Assembly: GCA_023231475.1 (NCBI GenBank)
Contig: JALJEE010002421.1
Coordinates: 1 to 25,642 of the forward strand
Length of the DNA: 25,642 nt
From: Seison nebaliae
Lineage: Eukaryota; Rotifera; Pararotatoria; Seisonacea; Seisonidae
Direction: 5' to 3'
Shown: piece by piece, positions 17,662 to 25,642 of the stretch
Layout: every line of letters begins with the position of its first letter
Position numbering within the stretch: position 1 is the first letter of the stretch
Notes under the pieces: model-generated
What the model was told of the DNA's origin: nothing
What the model saw: only the letters and a program-made list of their open reading frames with translations
Database searches by the model: none
Made by a program: the position numbers and the translations under genes

Positions 17662-20600
17662 ACACCATCGCCATCACCGTCATTATGGTGAGGAGGAGGA
17701 GGAGGAGGAAGAAGACGACGACGAAGAATCAACTAATAATATTAGTGGGGGAATGCGTATGGATAAGAGTGATCATGAGAAGAAAAATGAAGTTTTTAAT
17801 GATCAGAATAATGGGGATGAGGATGAAGATGACAATATTAGTGATGATGATGATGATGATAATGAGGAGGAGGAGGAGGAGGAGGAGAATGATGATGATG
17901 ATGGTGAATGTGATGAGAATGAAGAGGATAGTTGTCACAAAAAGCGAACAACAGCAAATCATAAGAAGAACTATGAAATTCGTTCAAATTGTTACAAGAC
18001 GAATGAGAATAAGAAAAATTTGAAATCATTTGAACGTCGACAACGCTCAAATCGACAAAAGAGATTGAACGAAAACAAATTATTATTGAATAACAATCGT
18101 TTAACACTATCATCCTTATCAGCAACAATCAATACAACATCCCGTCATACAACGACGACGACATGCGAAACAGGACAGACGGATGAAAGAACACCATCAT
18201 TTTGTCGCAATTTCAAAACAAGAATTAGTTTATGGGAACAAATGAATTCAAGGATCGAGAAAGAAAGTGATCGCACATCTTTCCATCGACCTTTCACTGT
18301 TTCACCTTCACCTAAATCAACTTTCACATTCTCCTCCATATCCGGATGTGGTAGTTGTTGTACCGACGCAAATAGTGATCGAAGTGAAATGTTCAGTAGT
18401 TATGCAGGTACGCGACGACCACTACACTATCAGGCATCCACTACACTCCGTCTATCATCTAATCCATATCCACGCCAGAATTATGGTAGTACCACATGTA
18501 AATTACTGAATAATTTAGGAAAGATATGTACCGTTTGTCAACGATCCTCACTCCACACCTCCAACACCAACAACAACAGTTCTAGTGGCGTCAGTAGTTC
18601 GAACATGAATCGACGACAATATACGAAACATACTCGACGTCGTCCCGTCAGTGCAGTCACTTCATCATTATCCGATTGTTTACAATCATCCAAGTATTAT
18701 GATGCGAATATGAAGCGACAATTCGGCATTGGTAGTAGCAATTGTAGTAGCACAAGTGGATTGACCCATTCCATTTTTTCTACTCCATCTCAATCATCTG
18801 ATAATCATCTCTTCACCCATTTCAATGAATTTAATTCGACGAAAGAACAAGATCTCACCACTCGATCTCTTTACAAATCTTATAAGACTGATAAAAATCG
18901 TTTCCATTCCACTCACTTAACTAACAACAACAACAACAGTCTATTTCATCGAAATTCTTTCTCTCGAAATAATTCGTTGGATTGGAATACTTCAAAAAAT
19001 TATCGATCACAATTATTGTCATCAGATCGTTATCGTGTCAACTCGAAGAATACGAACGATTTCCCATTGTCATATCGAAGTAGAAGTTATATGGATCGAA
19101 TACTCTCAACTCGACAACGTATCGAACAATCATATTCTTCGGCTGTTCGAAGATTTGATGGTTTGATTCCATTCACTTTTTAACTTCTTCCAATTTATTT
19201 TTAATTTTTTTTTTCTTTAGATGAAAAATGGAAATATTATTCACCTTATGAAAGGAAGAAGACTTCATCGCCATATATTTACAATTCGAAATCGAAAGGA
19301 AATTACAAGAACAGTCTCAATTCGTCTCAATCGTCATTGCTCCAATCTTATTTATCAAAACAATCCACAAAATACACGAACAAGATGAATACGAAAGAAG
19401 AGAAGAATGAAGATGTCGATGAAGAAGAAGAAGAAGATGATGATGATGATGAGAACGTAGATGAAGACGATGATTGTGAAGAGTGTGACGATGACGAAAT
19501 TGATATTGAGAAGAAAGTGAAATTATCTAACTATTTACAGAGAAAACGACCCAATAAACGGAGAAAGGAAAGACGAAAAGATAAAAAACATTTTTTGAGA
19601 AGATACAAATTATCATCATCAAATATCTGTTCTTCCTTGTCAACGTCGTTGTCTTCGACAACTCTCTCATCCTCCACCGATTCGTTGAATAGTTCTCTCT
19701 TAAATTATTCGTCATCGAGACAAGTGAAAATTGAGAAGAAAAATTCATCAGCTCAAAAAAATGATAAAGTTGAATGGTCGTATTCACCTTCAAGTACTTC
19801 ATCACATCTACATCGTGCGAGTATCGCCTTAAAACGGTTAGTAGCCGCCACCGTCAACAATCCCACCGAGCGAAATAATCGAAATTATTCATCGAAATAT
19901 TTGAAAGATGAAAAGTCAATGAAAGGAGCAAAAGGGAAACCATCAAATTTCGAGAATTCGGAAGACGTCGAAGGAAAATATAATAGACGTCGACGAACCA
20001 TACTACAGAATGATAGCGAAAAAGAAAATGATGAGTATGTGAGGAAACTACATAATAATATTGATAAATTGAACGTGAACATAATGAATGAAGATGAGAA
20101 TGAAATTTTGAATGAAGAAAAGAATTGTCCGATTGGAGATAAAGGAAAATTGTCGGAATTGAATGTTCCATCGACGAAATATTTAGGAGATAATAAAGAT
20201 TTGGAGACGAATGATGTCCCGTTATTTCTTGATGATTGTACGGAAGATTTAAGAAATTCCATCAGTTTCCCATCATTATCATCCAATTCTTCATTATCCA
20301 TTTCCACCATATCAAACGAAGTGAAAAAACGTTCTTCGATTAAAAATCATATAGAATTGACGTCACTAGGAGAAAAGAAGAATATAATGGTCAATTGTCT
20401 CTCGCCCAATAGTAATGATCATTCGACTTCTTTCAATTCGATATTCTCTCGTACAACACCCATCATTGACTTGGATGCATCTACTCAGAATGATGGAGAA
20501 TCATTCTTCTCTTTCGCTTCCAATAACTCTTCCATCAGTAATGGTGAAGGTATGACAGTGAATGTAAATCGAAAGAATGTGAACGATGGTCAGACAATTC

Positions 20601-21997
20601 CATTAATTCGTCCATATTCATCCTCAACAATCGACAATACGCCCATCGATATTTATCAAAGTTCAAATTTGAAAATGACATCCATCAATTCTGTTAGTAT
20701 GACGACAACCATCTCATCATCGCCAACAATAACGACGACAAATAGTGAAATGAAAGACGAAGATGTATCGTCAAGAAATAGTCAACAATTAAATTCGTCT
20801 TCGAACAACTTCGCACAAAAAGATAATATTGCAGATGATGAAGTTGATTCGCCCACATGCGTCTCATTCACCGACTCGTTGAAGAGGAATGAGACTGAAG
20901 GTGATTCCACATCCATCCATGGAATGACAAGTCAAACATTAACTAATTGTTTCAAGAAGTTGAAAGAAAATGAAAATAAAGAACCGATAAATGTGAAGGA
21001 AAATTTTGGAATAGATTCATGTCATTCAATTGCAACAATCGACACATTCTCCATCTCATCGAACGATATCAATGCCATTTATCTTTCGAATGATCATGAA
21101 AAGAAATTATATTATAATCTCTCCACTTACATCTCCACACCAAATACGTCACTTGATACCACTGCCATTACTACCACCACCATCTCAACTACCATCAATT
21201 CGATGACCAATCTAACAATTAGTGAACATAATTTAAGTATCTTCTCTGATCTGACCACCGTTTCTCCTGCAATCAATTGTCATTCAGATCAACATCACCA
21301 TTCATCTACCATTCAACCATCATCATCATCATCATCATCACAAGAGAAGAAATTGAATAATCATACGGATTATGAAGAAGAACAATATCATGAAAATGAA
21401 TTGCAACAAATGGACAAGGAAGATATTGCTCATTCGATATACGAGAAAATTAGTTATGATGACATTTCAAATAATAATAGATCGTTAACTAATGGAAATA
21501 TTCCATCGAAATATTTGTTTGGTGAAAAGGAAAAGAAAATTAAATTATTCGATCCTCCATCCTCCAATTGGAATGATGTTAAACAATTGTCGAAAATCAA
21601 ATCCATTCAAAAGAATAGCAATTTCATCGAAATCGAACCAACAACTTTATTACAAACAGTTTCAGAAAAAGCACCAGGAAATGATTTGAAGAAAATCTGT
21701 ACACGATGTGGAGGACGACGATCGCTAGTTAATATTGGGAATAAATCTTTAAATAATTCCACTTCTAAAAATCCATCACGTTCCATCAAATCCAACAATA
21801 TTCTCAACGATAATAATCGTTTAGATATGTTCTATTTCGCCTTAGATGCCACTAGCAGTAGTGGAACTGAAGACGCTATGACTGTTGTTTGTTCTTGTAA
21901 TTTACGTCATCATCAACGTAAACGACGACCGTCACCTCCATTCTACAAATTTCCTGATGAAATAATTTCTGACAAATTAACAATCAACTATCCCGAT

Positions 21998-22030
<33 letters not shown>

Positions 22031-22294
22031 TTTCAGAAAGATGGGAAATTAAGTCCAACGACGACCAATTGTATTAATAGTCATTCACCGGAACCGATTT
22101 ATAACGAAACTACCATCAACTTTTGTAATAAAACTCAATCGTTGTCCAATGACAAATTGAAACTAGTGAAGAAAAGTATATTGAAAACGAACTTAAGTAA
22201 CGATAGAGAAGTGGATCGAATAGGACGAAATCATCCAAAATTAGTCCACAATCTAATCTCTTTCTACGAGCAAAAATCTCAAAGAATCAAATGA
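17438..22294 (+). CDS. Large disordered protein with His, acidic and Asn tracts, unknown (2 exons)
   Basis: Exons 17438-19160 and 19221-22294 join across a 60-nt GT..AG intron (phase 1; acceptor TTTTTTTTCTTTAG) to give 1598 residues. The in-frame stop at 19181 lies inside the intron. Features in order: basic N-terminus, 11 His at 64-74 followed by more His/Arg, Glu/Asp tracts at 85-97 and 128-157, a basic Lys/Arg part (168-215), Ser/Thr-rich regions, and an acidic tract early in exon 2. CxxC motifs lie at C364/C367 (GKICTVCQRSSL) and C1401/C1404 (KKICTRCGGRRSL), and there is an Asn tract near 1500. A related short motif occurs at 263-273 (ISLWEQMNSRI) and at 1587-1597 (ISFYEQKSQRI), the very C-terminus. 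A PP1-type SILK sits at 1560-1563 and KVEW at 757-760. No catalytic domain, signal peptide or membrane helix is seen. It could be a nuclear or cytoskeletal scaffold. An upstream non-coding exon is possible. Confidence 0.85.
17627..17691 (+). repeat. CAT (poly-His) coding repeat
   Basis: Eleven CAT codons, then a His/Gln/Arg mix, in frame with the 1598-residue protein. A length-variable tract is likely. Confidence 0.9.
17692..17920 (+). repeat. GAG/GAT (poly-acidic) coding repeats
   Basis: Two purine-rich blocks (about 17690-17730 and 17815-17918) encode runs of Glu and Asp. Frames on the opposite strand across them are repeat artefacts. Confidence 0.85.
21998..22030 (+). repeat. AAC (poly-Asn) coding repeat
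   Basis: A run of AAC codons ending in AAT encodes an Asn tract in the C-terminal part of the 1598-residue protein. Confidence 0.9.
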
Positions 22295-22422
22295 GAAGAA
22301 ATCAAATGGAAAATTAAAAAATTGATCCGGTGAATTTTTTTTCTTGAATTCTTATTACCATTTCCATCACAACTACTCCATCTTATCTCATCTCCTTCCC
22401 AACATCTAACAGACAGTGAGAG

Positions 22423-22423
<1 letters not shown>

Positions 22424-22454
<31 letters not shown>

Positions 22455-22480
22455 TTATTATTATTATTATTCTTATTATA
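22424..22480. repeat. ATT trinucleotide microsatellite
   Basis: An ATT/TTA run with two ATTCTT interruptions. Confidence 0.9.
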
Positions 22481-22703
22481 TGTTATAATCTACAACAATC
22501 AAATTGTCGTCCAATCTTTTTCCTTCCCGATCAACATTCGAATTATTCTCCTATTGTCTTTCTGATTCGAAGAAAGTGAAATAGTTGAAATTAAATCATA
22601 CCTACCTCTCCTCACCTACACCATTCTCCACACGTATTATTCTTTCCACAATATAACTCATAAATGATATCCAAATGGTAATAATAAAGATGTTTTTTTT
22701 GAC

Positions 22704-22709
22704 AATAAA
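22704..22709 (+). promoter_or_regulatory. Candidate poly(A) signal of the 1598-residue protein gene
   Basis: AATAAA, 410 nt past the stop, with another at 22683-22688. It is followed within 20 bases by the opposing gene's candidate signal. Confidence 0.35.
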
Positions 22710-22723
22710 AAAATTTAAAAAAT

Positions 22724-22729
22724 TTTATT
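22724..22729 (-). promoter_or_regulatory. Candidate poly(A) signal of topoisomerase II
   Basis: TTTATT on + is AATAAA on -, 215 nt past the topoisomerase II stop codon. Confidence 0.35.
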
Positions 22730-22820
22730 CACAATTTCATCATTCGTTCTCAAGAAACGGATGATCGTTTACAAGAAGAAAAAGTTAGAGAATGAGAAAA
22801 GAGATTGTACGAGAGATGAA

Positions 22821-22882
22821 ATGAAAATTGAAAGAGAATTAATGAAAATTGAAAGAGAATTAATGAAAATTGAATGGAATTA
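22821..22882. repeat. 21-bp tandem repeat, three copies
   Basis: Units start at 22821, 22842 and 22863. The first two (ATGAAAATTGAAAGAGAATT plus A) are identical; the third is diverged and one base short. It lies just past the topoisomerase II stop, in its likely 3' UTR. Confidence 0.9.
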
Positions 22883-22943
22883 ATTATTGAATTAAACAAC
22901 ATTGAATAAATGTTAAATATAATCAATTTGATTGATGAATAAT

Positions 22944-25642
22944 TTAATCAGATAAGATTACATCATTGTCAATAATTAAATCATCATCGGATGAGAGGAT
23001 ATATTGTGTCTTTTTCGTCGTAGTTCGGAGAGATCGTGTTGGGTTTGGATTATCATCTACAAATTCCACGACTGATTCATCTGAACTGAAATCATCATCA
23101 ACTCGACGACGTTTCGCTTTCAATTTCTGTATTGGTTTCTCTTTCACCACTTTCGTTTTCGTCGTTTTAGTTTTCTTTGTTGTCTTTTTTCCTTTCGGAC
23201 TAACTTCCTCTCGTACTTGTGAATTGGTAACGATATTTTCGATGTTTGACGATCCCACTTCTCCATTATCCGATGAAAGTATTTCTTTCTCCGTTTTCAT
23301 TTTGATGAGATTACTGAGAGATGGTTGATTCTTATCCACTTTCTCAACTTTTGGTTTTTTTGGTTTCTTCACTAATGCTTCTTGAAGAACTTTAATATCA
23401 GGTTTGACTTCTTCTCCAAATATTGATGGTTTCGTTTCTTCCTTTGATGCGCCTTTACTTTTTCCTCCTCGTTTTCCTTTTTGTTTCTTCAAATGAGCTT
23501 GTTCTTCTTCTTTCTGTAACTTCTCAAATTTCTCCAAACATTCCTCCAAATTAGTCAAATCATCTTCCCACAAATTCGTGATGGTTTTCTTCCGAATTAC
23601 TTCCAATTGTTGTAACTTTTCTTTTTGCTCTTTCAATATCTCTTCTTTCTTCTCTTTCGTCAAATTCCACAATGGCATTCCCAACAAATAATTATATTCT
23701 TGACTAGTAATCTTATGTCCATTACGATCGACAATTCCCATATCTCCTTCCGATTGATCTTCTTCTTCATTATTATTTTCATTATCTCTCACACCTTTAC
23801 CTTTTTTAATTAATAAATCTTTCCAGATTTTTATTGGATCTGCATCATATCCACTTCTCGCTAAAATCTTCAACATTTCTACTTTCTTAATATTCTCCAC
23901 TTTCAATTTTCCACTAATCTTCTCCAAAATAAATCGAGCGATATTGTCCAATCGAAGCGATTGAGCTGTATAGAATCCGATGAGATATTCTTTTCTCACT
24001 TGATACATCTCAAATCGTTTCGAGAAAAAACTCTGGAAAATTTCCGTTTCCGTCGAAAACTTCTTCAACATTCCATATGCATCAAATAAAACCATATTAC
24101 TGATATTGATGGGTTTGGTAATTTTAAAAAATTTGTAAATATTCTGATTCATAATTTCTATCATTTTTTCCGGAAGAATTTTTACGACAAATCTTACAGT
24201 GGTATCCGTATGATATTCTTTATAATCCTTCAAATAAATTGGCGTTTTTTCCGTTCCATTCAACATCGGTTCGAGAACATGTTCCTTATAAGTTTGAGTC
24301 CAAACACCAACTGGTAATTCGGTAATTTCATATGTATTCGAATCCAATAATGCGATTCTTCCAAAATTTATAAAAACTTGATCAGATAATTTTTCCGTCG
24401 TTCCATAAAATCCTCGATACCATGGCACCATTGGTACTGGTTCTTCCTTTCTCAACATTCGACGAACATTTCCAATAATATCTTTCGGATTATAATTGGG
24501 TAATTTGGTAGAGAAACCGGTACCGATTCCTTCAGCTCCATTGCAAAGAATTGTTGGAATAATTGGACAATACCATTCCGGTTCAATTGGCATTCCATCA
24601 TCATCCAAATAATTGAGAATGGGATCATCTGATGGATGGAAGAGTGCTCGAGTATATGTTGACATTCTTGTGAAAATATAACGAGGAGACGCTGAATCTT
24701 TTCCGCCTTGTAATCGAGTACCAAATTGTCCAATTGGACTGAGAATATTTAAATTGTTCGTCCCAACGAAATCCTGTGCCAAATTAATGATGGTACTCAT
24801 TAACGATTGTTCACCATGATGATAAGCTGACAATTCGGCAACACTACCAGCTAATTGAGCCACTTTTAATTCTTTCACCAAATTCCGTTTAATAACCGTA
24901 AATAGAATTTTCCGTTGTCCCGGTTTTAATCCGTCCATCAAATTCGGAATTGAACGTTCATTATCTGCATTAGAGAAATGAACTAATTCTCGATGAACGA
25001 AATCAGTATAATTGACAACTGTCGTATCCTTCTCATACAAATAGACTTCTGGTAAAGAATCGATTTTTCTTTGTTTTTTTTCTTCCATGAACGCCGTCAA
25101 CCAATGTTTCCGTTGTTCTACCATCTTCTTCTCAAATGCCAATCGGATACTATCATCATCTTTAATACCTTCATAAAGGAATCTTATACGATGTCGTTGC
25201 ATATCACTAAAATATTCTTTCGCTTCTTTGGATGTGGAAGTGCCCAAACCTTTGTAATATTTCACTTTCCATTGAGGCCAATTTTCCGTTTCATTTTTCC
25301 ATTCTTCAAACTCAGGAATTGAGAAGAATGATAATTCAGTGTTACGACGTGATACCTTCACAATCGGTGTAATGAATTCTTCAATGAAATTATGTTTCAA
25401 TAAATTTGGCCAACTATTATGAATGAAATTGATGACGAGTCCTTTGATATGAGAACCGTCATGATCCTGATCTGACATAATCATCAATCGTCCATATCTC
25501 AAACTTTTCAAATCATCTCGATTATCATATTTTGATTTGTATTGTAATCCCAATATCTTACACAACGAACTAACTTCATTATTCTCCAATACTTGTTTCG
25601 TTGACGCTTCTCGCACATTCAACATTTTTCCTTTCAACGGAA
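22944..25642 (-). CDS. TOP2: DNA topoisomerase II, C-terminal two thirds (5' end beyond window)
   Basis: This is the ATP-dependent type IIA enzyme that passes one DNA duplex through another in chromosome untangling, replication and transcription. The frame runs open off the right edge (PLKGKMLNVREAS), so the ATPase domain and the first TOPRIM motif (EGDSA) are missing only because the window ends. Counting the Leu codon at 25637-25635 as residue 1, the metal-binding TOPRIM acids are D56, D58 and D60 (DQDHDGSHIKGL). GLKPGQRK is at 237-243, and the catalytic pair is R319-Y320 (ASPRYIFT, Tyr codon 24680-24678). GAEGIGTGF follows. The tower and C-gate region runs to about 690, then a charged Lys-rich, poorly conserved C-terminal domain with NLS-like runs (KKPKKPKVEK, KAKRRR) ends in acidic patches. 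2.7 kb without an intron is visible. The core closely follows human TOP2A in order and motifs, so the enzyme looks functional. Confidence 0.97.
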   Translation of the reverse strand, partial: PLKGKMLNVREASTKQVLENNEVSSLCKILGLQYKSKYDNRDDLKSLRYGRLMIMSDQDHDGSHIKGLVINFIHNSWPNLLKHNFIEEFITPIVKVSRRNTELSFFSIPEFEEWKNETENWPQWKVKYYKGLGTSTSKEAKEYFSDMQRHRIRFLYEGIKDDDSIRLAFEKKMVEQRKHWLTAFMEEKKQRKIDSLPEVYLYEKDTTVVNYTDFVHRELVHFSNADNERSIPNLMDGLKPGQRKILFTVIKRNLVKELKVAQLAGSVAELSAYHHGEQSLMSTIINLAQDFVGTNNLNILSPIGQFGTRLQGGKDSASPRYIFTRMSTYTRALFHPSDDPILNYLDDDGMPIEPEWYCPIIPTILCNGAEGIGTGFSTKLPNYNPKDIIGNVRRMLRKEEPVPMVPWYRGFYGTTEKLSDQVFINFGRIALLDSNTYEITELPVGVWTQTYKEHVLEPMLNGTEKTPIYLKDYKEYHTDTTVRFVVKILPEKMIEIMNQNIYKFFKITKPINISNMVLFDAYGMLKKFSTETEIFQSFFSKRFEMYQVRKEYLIGFYTAQSLRLDNIARFILEKISGKLKVENIKKVEMLKILARSGYDADPIKIWKDLLIKKGKGVRDNENNNEEEDQSEGDMGIVDRNGHKITSQEYNYLLGMPLWNLTKEKKEEILKEQKEKLQQLEVIRKKTITNLWEDDLTNLEECLEKFEKLQKEEEQAHLKKQKGKRGGKSKGASKEETKPSIFGEEVKPDIKVLQEALVKKPKKPKVEKVDKNQPSLSNLIKMKTEKEILSSDNGEVGSSNIENIVTNSQVREEVSPKGKKTTKKTKTTKTKVVKEKPIQKLKAKRRRVDDDFSSDESVVEFVDDNPNPTRSLRTTTKKTQYILSSDDDLIIDNDVILSD

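Larger units (their letters stand above)
22295..22943. other. Shared 3' region of the 1598-residue protein gene and topoisomerase II
   Basis: Two convergent genes end 649 bp apart. AATAAA for the + gene occurs at 22683-22688 and 22704-22709, and AATAAA read on the - strand at 22724-22729, so the cleavage regions nearly coincide. An ATT repeat and a three-copy 21-bp tandem repeat also lie here. No coding sign. Confidence 0.5.

Noticed and set aside
17685-18128. Several overlapping frames on both strands rich in Arg, Met, Ile or His
   Set aside because: They are other-frame readings of the GAG/GAT repeats in the 1598-residue gene.
19161-19336. Apparent break of the 1598-residue frame into two ORFs (stop at 19181-19183)
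   Set aside because: A 60-nt intron 19161-19220 with GT donor and T-rich acceptor removes the stop and keeps the frame, so one gene is favoured over two genes or a mutation.
23625-25322. Plus-strand frames rich in Phe and Ile across topoisomerase II
   Set aside because: Antisense readings of Lys/Glu-rich coding sequence.
25635-25637. TTG as a start of the topoisomerase II frame
   Set aside because: The frame continues upstream (PLKGKM) to the window edge and matches the middle of the known protein; the start lies outside.
1-25642. Mobile elements, retroviral relics or CRISPR arrays
   Set aside because: No transposase, reverse transcriptase, integrase or capsid-like frame, no long terminal repeats and no regularly spaced repeats were seen.

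Overview
The window reads as nuclear DNA of an animal with a compact, very AT-rich genome. The three introns in the TDH coding region and the single coding intron of the 17.4-22.3 kb gene are short (48, 56, 60 and 386 nt), most coding regions have no visible intron, and the identified proteins are of animal type (mitochondrial threonine dehydrogenase, metazoan-like topoisomerase II). Long runs of Asn, Ser, His and acidic residues, together with TCAGT-type initiator-like sites, would fit a small-genome arthropod such as an acariform mite. That placement is inference; the sequence alone does not name the species.

Layout from left to right: (1) 1-1512, AT-rich and without a clear gene; its first 110 bases hold two hairpins followed by a T run that could be the 3' end of a structured RNA. 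(2) 1513-2598 (-), an intronless AGC-family kinase whose DFG motif reads CGF, so a probable pseudokinase. (3) 3161-4688 (+), a complete four-exon L-threonine 3-dehydrogenase, divergent from the kinase. (4) 5024-6169 (-), a divergent Mediator subunit 19-like protein, convergent with TDH. (5) 7402-10806 (-), a 1134-residue, mostly disordered protein with one C-terminal membrane segment. (6) 10807-17437, a 6.6 kb stretch with no convincing gene, only simple repeats and a few weak small ORFs. (7) 17438-22294 (+), a two-exon gene for a 1598-residue disordered protein with His, Glu/Asp and Asn tracts, two similar CxxC motifs and a short motif near both ends. (8) 22944 to the right edge (-), the C-terminal two thirds of DNA topoisomerase II, cut by the window end.

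The genes do not form an obvious pathway. TDH is mitochondrial threonine catabolism, MED19 is transcription, and topoisomerase II is chromosome topology. The two large disordered proteins are divergent across the big gap and each carries short PP1-docking-like motifs, but no shared job is shown. No mobile element, retroviral relic, CRISPR array, rRNA or tRNA was found. The most rewarding items are the CGF pseudokinase, the internal motif pairs of the 1598-residue protein, the hairpins at the left edge, and a nonamer (TCAGTTTGA) found exactly three times, each time upstream of a gene in the sense direction.
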